Positions 1 through 6,434 of a stretch of DNA of 11,856 bases are shown in pieces (the first letter of the stretch is position 1; each line of letters begins with the position of its first letter). The DNA is from Patescibacteria group bacterium (GTDB lineage: Bacteria; Patescibacteriota; Minisyncoccia; Phycocordibacterales; EsbW-18). Location of the stretch: NCBI GenBank assembly GCA_030917725.1, contig JAUPUE010000029.1, positions 1 to 11,856 of the forward strand. Direction: 5' to 3'. Position numbers and translations under genes: made by a program. The notes beneath the pieces are model-generated. The model made no database searches. It was not told the origin of the DNA and saw only the letters and a list, made by a program, of their open reading frames with translations.

Positions 1-297
1 ACATACAACTCAAAGGCGACCGTCAAATGCGCATGTGGCGCGACCTTTACTGTTGGTTCTACCAAGGAATCACTCGACATCGAAGTCTGTTCAACCTGCC
101 ACCCGTTCTACGTCGGTGACGATAGCAAGAAGATTCTCGCTGGCCGTCTCGAGAAGTTCAAGAACCGTCAGGCAACTGTTTCTGCAGCTCGCGATGCTGC
201 CAAGGCAACCGCTACAAAGCGCGCAGCCAAGAAAGTCACCAAAGTCGAAGAAGACAAGGTAACGAGCGTTGCACCCGAAGTTCAGTCGGGGAATTAG
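1..297 (+). CDS. rpmE: 50S ribosomal protein L31 (5' end outside window)
   Basis: This is the last 98 codons of bacterial ribosomal protein L31, a component of the large subunit that bridges to the 30S head; it is open at the left edge and ends in TAG. The four-cysteine zinc-binding form is visible: C-x-C-G at residues 10-13 of the visible part and C-S-T-C-H-P-F at 30-36, followed by the usual G-R-x-E/D-K/R-F segment (48-53). Residues 57-98 form an Ala/Lys-rich tail ending in an acidic stretch, so the protein is longer than the roughly 70 residues of E. coli L31. Such a tail is low-complexity and probably disordered. An intrinsic terminator follows directly. The family assignment is secure; the true start is not in the window. 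Confidence 0.95.
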   Translation, partial: TYNSKATVKCACGATFTVGSTKESLDIEVCSTCHPFYVGDDSKKILAGRLEKFKNRQATVSAARDAAKATATKRAAKKVTKVEEDKVTSVAPEVQSGN

Positions 298-305
298 ATA
301 CTCGC

Positions 306-338
306 AAGGGCCCTCCGGAATTTCCGTGGGGGCCTTTT
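306..338 (+). terminator. Intrinsic terminator after rpmE
   Basis: The arms 306-320 and 322-336 pair as AAGG, CCC and CGGAA against their complements with a few mismatches, giving a GC-rich hairpin whose loop is about AATTT. A T-run (335-338) follows. It starts 9 bases after the rpmE stop codon. Confidence 0.8.
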
Positions 339-357
339 GTGTTGGGTGTACTATTAA

Positions 358-498
358 GAAGCACGAAACCCTAAATCCGAAATCCGAAACAAACTCAAAG
401 CACTAAACCCAAAATCCTAAACGTGCGAATCCATTTTGAGCATTTGAATTTCGGATTTAGGATTTGTTTCGAATTTCGTGCTTCGAATTTAGGATTTT
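358..498 (+). repeat. Composite inverted-repeat element upstream of prfA
   Basis: The whole gap between the rpmE terminator and prfA is AT-rich and made of inverted copies of the same words. Exact pairs are 358-368 with 474-484 (GAAGCACGAAA), 370-383 with 448-461 (CCTAAATCCGAAAT), and 411-421 with 488-498 (AAAATCCTAAA). The word TTAGGATTT also occurs twice directly in the right half (457-465 and 489-497). The pairs are not all nested, so the element looks like shuffled modules rather than one simple hairpin. There are no inverted termini plus transposase and no open reading frame. It resembles the short intergenic palindromic elements common in environmental bacterial genomes, but I cannot name a family from sequence alone. 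Confidence 0.8.
467..495 (+). promoter_or_regulatory. Possible prfA promoter inside the repeat
   Basis: TTTCGA (467-472) and TAGGAT (490-495) are separated by 17 bases and match the sigma-70 hexamers at 3/6 and 4/6 positions. Transcription would begin near 502, leaving a leader of about 5 bases before the prfA ATG. This fits the short leaders of other genes here, but the hexamers are weak and the sequence is AT-rich, so the call is tentative. Confidence 0.3.
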
Positions 499-506
499 AA
501 AAAACA

Positions 507-1457
507 ATGGATATCGAAGAACTAAAAAAGAATCCTCGCACCGCCTATCACGCCGCTGAGCTCGAGCGTCTCAACGCCAAGAAGGCAGAGCTCATGACAA
601 TGGCGGAAGATCCCTCTTTGGCCGATATGGCACAGGAGGATATTGTTGCTGCCGACAAAGAGATTGCTGTCGTGACCGCACAGATCGAAGAGATTCTCAA
701 AGGAGAAGAAGAGGAAGAAGAATCGCCCAACGAGATTATTCTCGAAGTGCGCGCCGGAGCGGGTGGGGAAGAGGCTGCGCTCTTTGCCGAGCAGCTCGCG
801 ATCATGTATTCCAAGTACGCTGAAATCAAAGGCTGGCAAGTCGAAACCGTCGACGAAGCACGCGCTGCGATGGGCGGTTACAAAGATGCGTCATTTGAGA
901 TCAAAGGAAAAGGCGTCTACAAAGCGTTCCGCTTCGAGACCGGCGTGCATCGCGTGCAACGCATCCCCGCAACCGAAAAGATGGGGCGCATCCACACGTC
1001 CACAGCTTCGGTGGTTGTCTTGCCAATCCGCAAAAAGTCTACAGTTGAGATCAACATGGCCGATGTCGACATGCAGTTCACGCGTTCGGGAGGTGCCGGA
1101 GGACAGAACGTCAACAAGGTCGAGACCGCCGTGCGTCTTCTCCACAAGCCAACAGGTATCATGATCCGCTCGCAGTCAGAGCGCACACAGCAGCGTAACC
1201 GCGATAAGGCGATGCTCATCCTTCAGGCAAAGCTCGAAGAGATTGAGATTGCAAAGACTGCGGCCAAGCTCTCAGTCGACCGCAAGGCACAGATTGGCAC
1301 CGGTGACCGTTCGGAGAAGATTCGTACCTACAACTTTCCACAGGACCGCGTTACCGACCACCGCATCAAAGAGAGCTGGTCCAATATCCCCGGGCTTCTC
1401 AACGGCAATATCGAGAAGATCCTTGCAGCTCTCGAGGCGGCTGACGCAGCGCTGTAA
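507..1457 (+). CDS. prfA: Peptide chain release factor 1 (RF1)
   Basis: Class I release factor that reads UAA and UAG in the ribosomal A site and triggers peptide release. The stop-codon recognition tripeptide is the RF1 type, Pro154-Ala155-Thr156, followed by G-R-I-H-T-S; RF2 would carry Ser-Pro-Phe. The catalytic G-G-Q is at residues 198-200, in the context G-A-G-G-Q-N-V-N, and the later [14 protein letters not shown] block is present. At 316 aa it is shorter than E. coli RF1 (360 aa), the difference lying mainly in the N-terminal domain (about residues 1-70), which contains an acidic run E-E-E-E-E-E near 68-73. The ATG at 507 has no good Shine-Dalgarno site. The methyltransferase gene prmC, often next to prfA, is not here; a phosphatase-like gene follows after 19 bases. 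Confidence 0.97.
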   Translation: MDIEELKKNPRTAYHAAELERLNAKKAELMTMAEDPSLADMAQEDIVAADKEIAVVTAQIEEILKGEEEEEESPNEIILEVRAGAGGEEAALFAEQLAIMYSKYAEIKGWQVETVDEARAAMGGYKDASFEIKGKGVYKAFRFETGVHRVQRIPATEKMGRIHTSTASVVVLPIRKKSTVEINMADVDMQFTRSGGAGGQNVNKVETAVRLLHKPTGIMIRSQSERTQQRNRDKAMLILQAKLEEIEIAKTAAKLSVDRKAQIGTGDRSEKIRTYNFPQDRVTDHRIKESWSNIPGLLNGNIEKILAALEAADAAL

Positions 1458-1471
1458 AAATCTCGAGATTT
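1458..1471. promoter_or_regulatory. Perfect 14-bp palindrome between prfA and the phosphatase gene
   Basis: AAATCTCGAGATTT is a perfect palindrome beginning right after the prfA TAA and ending 5 bases before the next ATG. It could be a protein-binding site or a weak hairpin with a short U tail. Nothing else identifies its role. Confidence 0.4.
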
Positions 1472-1476
1472 CTAAT

Positions 1477-1962
1477 ATGACCAGTTCTCCCAAGAAAATT
1501 TTGTTCATCTGTAAGGGTAACTGGTTTAGGAGCCAAATGGCTGCCGCGATTTACAACAAGCTTACGTGCTCAAACGATGCAGATTCAGTCGGGACGTATG
1601 TGGGTGCTTCTGACGAGCCAGAAGGGCAGATTCTTGCTGATCTTTTTGAAACGCCGGACTTCTTTGAGGTAATGGAGAAGAACGGCATGAATATCAGAAA
1701 AAATTCAACAAAGCGTCTGCAACCAGAGATGCTAGAAGAATATGAAATTGTCGTTTCGATGGCCCAAGAGCCGTATGTACCTGATTTTTTGAGAAATGCC
1801 CAAAAGGTGATTTGGTGGAAGGTCGAAGATGCGGTCTCTGTTGACCGGAAGACTGTAGAAGATACATACAAGAAAATCGAGGGCTTGGTCAGGGATTTAA
1901 TCCCTAAAGCCAACGATAGTGCCGGGGTCACCGGGGTTGCGACTTCCTCGCTCGTCTGGTAG
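1477..1962 (+). CDS. Low-molecular-weight protein tyrosine phosphatase / ArsC-fold protein
   Basis: A 161-aa protein with the low-molecular-weight phosphatase fold signature. The phosphate-binding loop is C-x5-R at residues 12-18 (C-K-G-N-W-F-R) followed by S19, just after a first beta strand (K-I-L-F-I). A plausible general-acid Asp is D118 in W-W-K-V-E-D. In thioredoxin-coupled arsenate reductases two more redox cysteines are required; here the only other Cys is C31, so a phosphatase is more likely than arsenate reduction. I chose the ATG at 1477 because the family's first strand starts there and the open frame to its left overlaps prfA. Sampled lines are about 38-42% GC, against 48-65% in neighbours, which suggests acquisition. 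The last ~15 residues do not look like the family and coincide with the rpsB promoter. Substrate unknown. Confidence 0.82.
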   Translation: MTSSPKKILFICKGNWFRSQMAAAIYNKLTCSNDADSVGTYVGASDEPEGQILADLFETPDFFEVMEKNGMNIRKNSTKRLQPEMLEEYEIVVSMAQEPYVPDFLRNAQKVIWWKVEDAVSVDRKTVEDTYKKIEGLVRDLIPKANDSAGVTGVATSSLVW

Positions 1963-1965
1963 AAT
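1937..1965 (+). promoter_or_regulatory. rpsB-tsf promoter (sigma-70 type)
   Basis: TTGCGA (1937-1942) and TAGAAT (1960-1965) are spaced by exactly 17 bases. The TAG of the -10 is also the stop codon of the phosphatase gene. The predicted start of transcription is near 1972, about 21 bases before the rpsB ATG. Confidence 0.75.
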
Positions 1966-1972
1966 CCCCATA

Positions 1973-1990
1973 CGCCCAAACGGGCTTTTT
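1973..1990 (+). promoter_or_regulatory. Leader hairpin plus T5 directly before rpsB
   Basis: GCCC (1974-1977) and GGGC (1982-1985) close an AAAC loop and are followed by TTTTT (1986-1990) and then CA-ATG. It looks like a miniature terminator but lies almost at the predicted mRNA 5' end, too close to the start of transcription to be a normal attenuator. The gyrB leader has a similar arrangement. There is no Shine-Dalgarno site. Confidence 0.5.
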
Positions 1991-1992
1991 CA

Positions 1993-2733
1993 ATGCCAAA
2001 CACTACCACTACAGAATCAAAGGGACTTATCGACGAGCTCTTCGCAGCAGGAGCCCACTACGCCTATGCCAAGTCGCGTCGTCACCCTTCGACCCGTGCA
2101 TCCATTTTCGGCGCACAGGGCCGCACCGACATCTTTGACCTCGAACACACCGCAGCAGCTATCGCCAAAGCGGCTCTTCTTCTTGAGAAGCTCGGCAAGG
2201 ACGGCAAGCAGATCGTAATCGCAAGCAGCAAGCACGAAGCTCGTGTTGCAGTTCGCGAAGCAGCAGAGAAGATTGGCGTCCAGTACGTCTCAGGACGATG
2301 GGTCGGCGGTACGTTCTCAAACTTTTCTCTCATCAAGAAGCGCATCGAACACCTCGAAAAGCTCATCAAAGACCGTGACGAAGGCGCACTCGGTAAGTAC
2401 ACCAAGAAGGAACGCCTCATGATCGACCGCGAAATCAAGCGTCTCGAAGAAACATTTGGTGGTCTCCGTGGCCTCCGCTCACTTCCAGCAGCACTCATCA
2501 TCGTTGACCCTAAACACGAAAAGAACGCGATTGCCGAAGCAGCTATGCTCCGCATCCCAGTTATTGCCATCGCAAACTCAGACTGTGACGTTTCGAAAAT
2601 TTTGTGTCCAATCCCAGCAAACGACTCGAACCACACAAGCATCTCAGCTGTCCTCGGAAAGCTCACTGACGCTTATGCAAAAGGCAAGAAGGAAGCTCCA
2701 GCTCCAGTTGGTACACCTGCAGAAGTACGATAA
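1993..2733 (+). CDS. rpsB: 30S ribosomal protein S2
   Basis: Small-subunit ribosomal protein S2, 246 aa against 241 in E. coli, so full length. Family landmarks are the N-terminal G-A-H-Y/F segment, R-x-x-I-F-G, G-R-W-V-G-G-T-F-S-N-F around residues 100, the coiled-coil segment (about 110-160, rich in Lys, Arg and Glu), the P-A-A-L-I-I-V-D block and I-P-V-I-A-I-A, and the late I-P-A-N-D-S segment. The usual D-T-N-x-D after that strand reads N-S-D-C-D here. It has its own good promoter and a hairpin-U5 leader. tsf follows after 9 bases, the conserved bacterial order, so the two are almost certainly co-transcribed. Confidence 0.97.
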   Translation: MPNTTTTESKGLIDELFAAGAHYAYAKSRRHPSTRASIFGAQGRTDIFDLEHTAAAIAKAALLLEKLGKDGKQIVIASSKHEARVAVREAAEKIGVQYVSGRWVGGTFSNFSLIKKRIEHLEKLIKDRDEGALGKYTKKERLMIDREIKRLEETFGGLRGLRSLPAALIIVDPKHEKNAIAEAAMLRIPVIAIANSDCDVSKILCPIPANDSNHTSISAVLGKLTDAYAKGKKEAPAPVGTPAEVR

Positions 2734-2742
2734 CATTGAGCC

Positions 2743-3207
2743 ATGACTGTAAGCGCTCAGGACATCAAACAGCTTCGTGATAAGACCGGCGTTTCTATGA
2801 TGCAGTGCCGTGAGGCGCTCATGGAGGCAAACGGTGATATGGAAAAGGCGCTCGAGGTGCTCCGCGCAAGCGGTGCAGCGGTCGCTTCCAAGAAAGCAGG
2901 CCGCGATCTTGGTTCGGGTACGGTCCAGGCGTATATCCACGGTCAGGGTTCAGTTGGTTCGATGGTCGAGCTCTTGTGTGAGACAGACTTCGTCGCTCGC
3001 AACGAAGAGTTCCAGACCATCGCCAAGGATATCGCGATGCAGATTGCAGCAACCGATGACGAGCTTCTCGCGGGAGGTGCCGAGGCACTCCTCAAAGAAG
3101 CGTTCTTCAAAGATCCCGCACAAACCATCGGTGGTCTCATCGAGGGCGCAGTTCAAAAGTTTGGCGAGCGCACAGAATTGGGACGGTTCGTTAAGTACAC
3201 GATCTAG
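2743..3207 (+). CDS. tsf: Elongation factor Ts, short form
   Basis: Guanine nucleotide exchange factor that releases GDP from EF-Tu. Residues 1-50 form the N-terminal UBA-like domain (I-K-Q-L-R-D-K-T-G-V-S-M-M-Q-C-R-E-A-L). The EF-Tu-contacting T-D-F motif is at residues 81-83 in C-E-T-D-F-V-A-R-N. At 154 aa it is far shorter than E. coli EF-Ts (283 aa) and shorter than the Thermus protein (196 aa). Compared with the Thermus form as I recall it, roughly 40 residues are missing between the core strand near residue 105 and the C-terminal I-x-x-A-V-x-K-x-G-E segment, which is still present and ends in R-F-V-K-Y. It is therefore an internal reduction, not a 3' truncation. It sits directly behind rpsB in the expected order. 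No clear Shine-Dalgarno site precedes the ATG. Confidence 0.95.
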   Translation: MTVSAQDIKQLRDKTGVSMMQCREALMEANGDMEKALEVLRASGAAVASKKAGRDLGSGTVQAYIHGQGSVGSMVELLCETDFVARNEEFQTIAKDIAMQIAATDDELLAGGAEALLKEAFFKDPAQTIGGLIEGAVQKFGERTELGRFVKYTI

Positions 3208-3243
3208 CTCACAACCAACAACCAACAGCAAAGAAGCTGTGAG
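3208..3243 (+). repeat. Short repeat-rich hairpin after tsf
   Basis: CTCACA (3208-3213, touching the tsf stop codon) pairs with TGTGAG (3238-3243). The loop holds repeats of ACCAAC. There is no T-run, so it does not look like a terminator, and read-through into the next gene is plausible. Confidence 0.4.
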
Positions 3244-3265
3244 TTGTCAGTAGTAAGTTGATTCC

Positions 3266-3643
3266 ATGCCCCTTCACACCATTGTATTTGCCTCGAGCTT
3301 GCTTCTCATCGCACTCTTTTTCGCGCTCAAAGAGCGCGAAGTGTATGCCGGAGAAGCAACGCGATTTACACGCTTCTTGGTAAAGCATTCTCCTGCAGCC
3401 GAGAGTGTGTGGCGTCGATGTGGAGCATGGCTCAGTCGCACGTACCACACGTTTTTTGCTCATGTCGTTGCCTTTGTCACAAACATCGGCGCGCGCATTG
3501 CGGTGACATTCCGCTATATCGTCGTACTGCTTGCTGATAAGATGATCAAGGCGGTCCGCGGTGAGAAGTTCCTCGAGATGACCGGCGCTCCGTCGATGTA
3601 TCTCAAGCACCTCAAAGAAGCACGAGACACAGAGAAAAAATAG
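3266..3643 (+). CDS. Small membrane protein of unknown function
   Basis: I do not recognise this 125-aa protein. The N-terminus (about residues 4-21) is a hydrophobic helix, L/I/V/A/F-rich and ending at K-E-R-E, which reads as a single membrane anchor or uncleaved signal. A second moderately hydrophobic stretch (about 64-92) contains charged residues (Arg77, Arg83) and may be an amphipathic or weak second membrane segment. The rest is basic and helical, ending in E-K-K. No catalytic motif is visible. The ATG at 3266 is the first in the frame and gives the natural start of the hydrophobic segment; no Shine-Dalgarno site is seen. It lies 58 bases behind tsf and before a strong terminator, so it is probably the last gene of the rpsB operon. 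Confidence 0.7.
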   Translation: MPLHTIVFASSLLLIALFFALKEREVYAGEATRFTRFLVKHSPAAESVWRRCGAWLSRTYHTFFAHVVAFVTNIGARIAVTFRYIVVLLADKMIKAVRGEKFLEMTGAPSMYLKHLKEARDTEKK

Positions 3644-3665
3644 GAGAAATTTTTGGATATAAAGA

Positions 3666-3700
3666 GCCCCCGGTACGCGTCGCGCACCGGGGGCGGTTTT
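3666..3700. terminator. Shared terminator between convergent operons
   Basis: GCCCCCGGT (3666-3674) pairs perfectly with ACCGGGGGC (3686-3694), extended by GCG/CGC around a TCG loop after a 2-base bulge. TTTT (3697-3700) serves the plus-strand operon. On the minus strand the hairpin lies 12 bases past the nrdJ stop codon with a poorer U tail, so it probably terminates both directions, more strongly on the plus strand. Confidence 0.85.
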
Positions 3701-3705
3701 CGTGC

Positions 3706-6294
3706 TTAGCTGCAGCCAGTGGTGTTGCCACAACTGGGGCAGGAATAGCACGATCCCGCGCGCGTCATGATGCTTCCGCATCGTGCGCACGGGGGTGAGT
3801 CAGACTTGTGACCACGATTCAAAGGGGTGGGGGACGTGAGCAACTGCTCGCTCACCTCGTTGGTGTCGTGGTTGTTGTGCACACCAGCATCTGCAGCAGC
3901 GGCGGGTGACAGGAACTCTCCTGCCAACCACCGGAAGATGTAGTCCGCGACCGACTTGGCAATCGGGATTTCCGGGTTCTTGGTGAACCCCGACGGTTCG
4001 AACCGGCTGTGGACGAACTTTTTCACGAACTTTTCCAACGGGACTCCGTACTGGAGCCCCATGCTCACCGCGGTGGCGAAGCAGTCCATCACACCACCGA
4101 TCGTCGAGCCTTCTTTGGACATGACGATGAAGACCTCACCCGGGGTTCCATCATCGTAGAGACCGACGATGATGTACCCCTTGTGATCTTCAATCTGGAA
4201 CGTGTGCGTGATCGCTTTGCGCGTTTTGGGCATTTTGTGTCGAACGGGTTCCAGAACCTCCTCGGTCTTCTTCTTGGTTCCGGTCGTGATGACCTGGTAG
4301 GCCTTGGAGCCGTCGCGATAGATTGCGACGGCCTTGAGACCCAACTTCCATGCCATCAAGTAAATCCGTGCGACATCGTCGGGGGTTGCGTCCGACGGCA
4401 TGTTCACCGTCTTCGAGATTGCTCCCGACAGGAAGGGCTGTACGGCAGCCATCATGAGCACATGCCCCTCGGGCGTGATGGCATGATTTCCGACGGCGCA
4501 GCTGAAGACTGACTGATGAATGGGGTTGAACTCCGGAGCTTCATCAATCGGTTTGCCAGACTTGACGTGTTCGACGATGTGGTTGATTGCGTCGTCGCGG
4601 TAGCCAAGTGAGCGGAGGGCGAGGCCCACGGCGTTGTTGACCATGACTTCGACGCCGCCACCAACAAGTTGCTTGGTGACGACGAGCCCGAAGGCCGGTT
4701 CGATGCCAGTGGTGTCACAGTCCATCATGAAGCTGATGGTGCCCGTGGGGGCGAGGACGGTGGTTTGTGCGTTGCGGAAGCCGTGTTTCTTGCCCAGTCG
4801 AAGGGCAGTGTTCCACGACTTCTTGACTGCACTCAAGAACTGCTCGCTTCCTGTCGTCGAGGGGATACCCTTGGCGGCGTTGGCGTGCATTTCCATCACA
4901 CGCATCATGTGAGTTGCGTTCATGGCGTAGCCGTCAAACGCTCCCATCACTGATGCAATCCGTGCTGATTCGGCATAGGCGACACCGCCCATGAGCGCAG
5001 TGATGCTTGCGGCGATGGTGCGACCCTCTTCGGAGTCGTATGCAACGCCGAGACGCATCAAGACTGCACCAAGGTTGGCGTAACCAAGGCCGAGCGGACG
5101 ATACGCGCGGGAGTTCTTGGCAATCTCGTCGGTTGGATATCCCGAGAGGCCCACCAAGATTTCTTGAGCGAGAATCATGATCCGAACGGTGTGCTCGAAA
5201 CTCTCGACATCGAACGAACCGTTGGCGCCGATGAACGGCATGAGGTTGATCGACGCGAGATTGCACGCGCTTTCTTCGAGAAACATGTACTCCGAGCAGG
5301 GGTTACTGCCGGTGATGCGACCGCTTGCGGGGCACGTATGCCACGCATTGGCCGCATCATCAAACTGCATACCCGGATCACCGCAGTCCCATGCCGCTTC
5401 GGCAATCTCCTGAAACAGAGCTCGTGCCGAAACGGTCTCCACGACCTTGCCAGTTGAACCCGACATGAGCCCCCACTGACCGTCTGTTACAACGGCTTCC
5501 ATGAAGGCGTTGGTGACACGCACCGAGTTGTTGGCGTTCTGAAACGCTACACGCGGTGCGTCGATTGACGGGGCGCGACCTGCAGCGCACAAGATACGTG
5601 CGTCCTGCTCGGCCTCCTTTTTGCACGCAATGAACTCGAGTACATCTGGGTGGTCGACGTTGAGGATGACCATCTTGGCGGCGCGTCGTGTGGTGCCACC
5701 CGACTTGATCGCTCCTGCAAAGGCATCAAAGCCTCGCATGAACGACACCGGACCGGATGCATGTCCACCTGCCGAGAGTTTGTCTTTCGACGAGCGGAGT
5801 TTCGAGAGGTTCGAACCACAGCCCGAGCCCTGCTTGAAAAGCCGAGCTTCGGTGGCCGCGAGTTGCATGATGCCCTCCATCGAGTCCTCGACGGAGAGAA
5901 TGAAGCACGCGGAGCTTTGCGGATCGGGAACTCGTCCGACGTTGAACCATACCGGCGAGTTGAACGACGCCCTCTGGCTGACGAGAATCTCCGCCAGTTC
6001 GGCGGAGAAAATGTTGCCATTGGCTTTGTCGAAGTACCCGCTGGCGATGCCGGCCTGGGTAATCGTGTTGACCACCCGGGTGACGAGGTCCCTGATGGAC
6101 TCGCCGCCCTTGCAGTATTTGCTGTCGCTGATGGCGACCGCACGATCGGACCAGTGAATCGGTGACATGACACCTTCACGGCGGTAGACGGGTGTGCCGT
6201 TACCACCAATGATGAGTGCCGTGCGCAGAACCCAGCGAGCCGGGTCAAACGCACTGTTGAGGAGGCTGAAACGATGCGGGATTTTCAAGGACAT
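3706..6294 (-). CDS. nrdJ: Adenosylcobalamin-dependent (class II) ribonucleotide reductase
   Basis: Makes deoxyribonucleotides from ribonucleotides using a cobalamin-generated thiyl radical; it needs no oxygen and no small subunit. At 862 aa it is full length. Catalytic residues are visible: the redox pair C130 (S-S-A-C-F) and C344 (S-A-C-N-L-A-S-I-N-L), and the radical-site N331-x-C333-x-E335 in G-S-N-P-C-S-E-Y. The phosphate-binding segment A-P-T-G-T-I-S is at 515-521. About residues 695-792 form the TSCPD-type C-terminal domain. The tail carries Cys at 836, 839, 849, 852, 855 and 861, a zinc-ribbon or swinging-thiol arm that would regenerate the active-site disulfide. It stands alone on the minus strand with a strong Shine-Dalgarno site, unlike its neighbours, and sampled lines reach 58-62% GC. 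The organism must obtain cobalamin; no cobalamin gene is in view. Confidence 0.96.
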   Translation of the reverse strand: MSLKIPHRFSLLNSAFDPARWVLRTALIIGGNGTPVYRREGVMSPIHWSDRAVAISDSKYCKGGESIRDLVTRVVNTITQAGIASGYFDKANGNIFSAELAEILVSQRASFNSPVWFNVGRVPDPQSSACFILSVEDSMEGIMQLAATEARLFKQGSGCGSNLSKLRSSKDKLSAGGHASGPVSFMRGFDAFAGAIKSGGTTRRAAKMVILNVDHPDVLEFIACKKEAEQDARILCAAGRAPSIDAPRVAFQNANNSVRVTNAFMEAVVTDGQWGLMSGSTGKVVETVSARALFQEIAEAAWDCGDPGMQFDDAANAWHTCPASGRITGSNPCSEYMFLEESACNLASINLMPFIGANGSFDVESFEHTVRIMILAQEILVGLSGYPTDEIAKNSRAYRPLGLGYANLGAVLMRLGVAYDSEEGRTIAASITALMGGVAYAESARIASVMGAFDGYAMNATHMMRVMEMHANAAKGIPSTTGSEQFLSAVKKSWNTALRLGKKHGFRNAQTTVLAPTGTISFMMDCDTTGIEPAFGLVVTKQLVGGGVEVMVNNAVGLALRSLGYRDDAINHIVEHVKSGKPIDEAPEFNPIHQSVFSCAVGNHAITPEGHVLMMAAVQPFLSGAISKTVNMPSDATPDDVARIYLMAWKLGLKAVAIYRDGSKAYQVITTGTKKKTEEVLEPVRHKMPKTRKAITHTFQIEDHKGYIIVGLYDDGTPGEVFIVMSKEGSTIGGVMDCFATAVSMGLQYGVPLEKFVKKFVHSRFEPSGFTKNPEIPIAKSVADYIFRWLAGEFLSPAAAADAGVHNNHDTNEVSEQLLTSPTPLNRGHKSDSPPCARCGSIMTRAGSCYSCPSCGNTTGCS

Positions 6295-6297
6295 GTG

Positions 6298-6304
6298 TCC
6301 TCCT
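6298..6304 (-). promoter_or_regulatory. Strong Shine-Dalgarno site of nrdJ
   Basis: On the minus strand AGGAGGA lies 3 bases upstream of ACATG, within a purine-rich AAGGAAGGAGGA run. It fixes the start codon at 6292-6294. No other start codon in the window has a comparable site. Confidence 0.8.
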
Positions 6305-6365
6305 TCCTTTCTGTTGGTGTGGTATCACTTCTATTAGTCTGAGCTGACGAGGTTCATCCTCCGGC

Positions 6366-6371
6366 ATTGTA
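6366..6371 (-). promoter_or_regulatory. Possible -10 element for nrdJ
   Basis: TACAAT on the minus strand matches the -10 consensus at 5/6 positions, but no convincing -35 lies 16-18 bases upstream. Transcription from here would give a leader of about 65 bases. That is too short for a full cobalamin riboswitch, and no B12-box-like sequence was seen in the gap. Confidence 0.25.
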
Positions 6372-6395
6372 CTCTTTACAGGCACTGCGTAACCA

Positions 6396-6424
6396 TTCCA
6401 CTGGAGTGTATTTTGGGTTATAAT
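6396..6424 (+). promoter_or_regulatory. tRNA-Thr promoter
   Basis: A perfect TATAAT (6419-6424) lies 10 bases upstream of the tRNA 5' end. The -35 at 17-base spacing is only TTCCAC (6396-6401), a weak match. Transcription would begin near 6431, leaving about 4 bases of 5' leader for RNase P to remove. Confidence 0.6.
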
Positions 6425-6434
6425 CACGTCCGTC

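Noticed and set aside
1243..1476. Open frame extending the phosphatase gene upstream to 1243
   Set aside because: It overlaps prfA codons in another frame and has no family similarity; the phosphatase fold starts just after ATG 1477.
3209..3790. 193-codon minus-strand open frame across the small membrane gene and the nrdJ 3' end
   Set aside because: It runs through the shared terminator hairpin and overlaps two better-supported genes; its composition looks like an antisense shadow.
5547..6254. 235-codon minus-strand open frame within nrdJ
   Set aside because: Same strand but another frame of nrdJ; Arg/Ser/Pro-rich translation typical of a shifted GC-rich gene, while the nrdJ frame holds all catalytic motifs.
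6295..6434. Cobalamin riboswitch upstream of nrdJ
   Set aside because: The gap is only 140 bases shared with a divergent tRNA promoter, and no B12-box-like sequence or suitable fold was found by eye.
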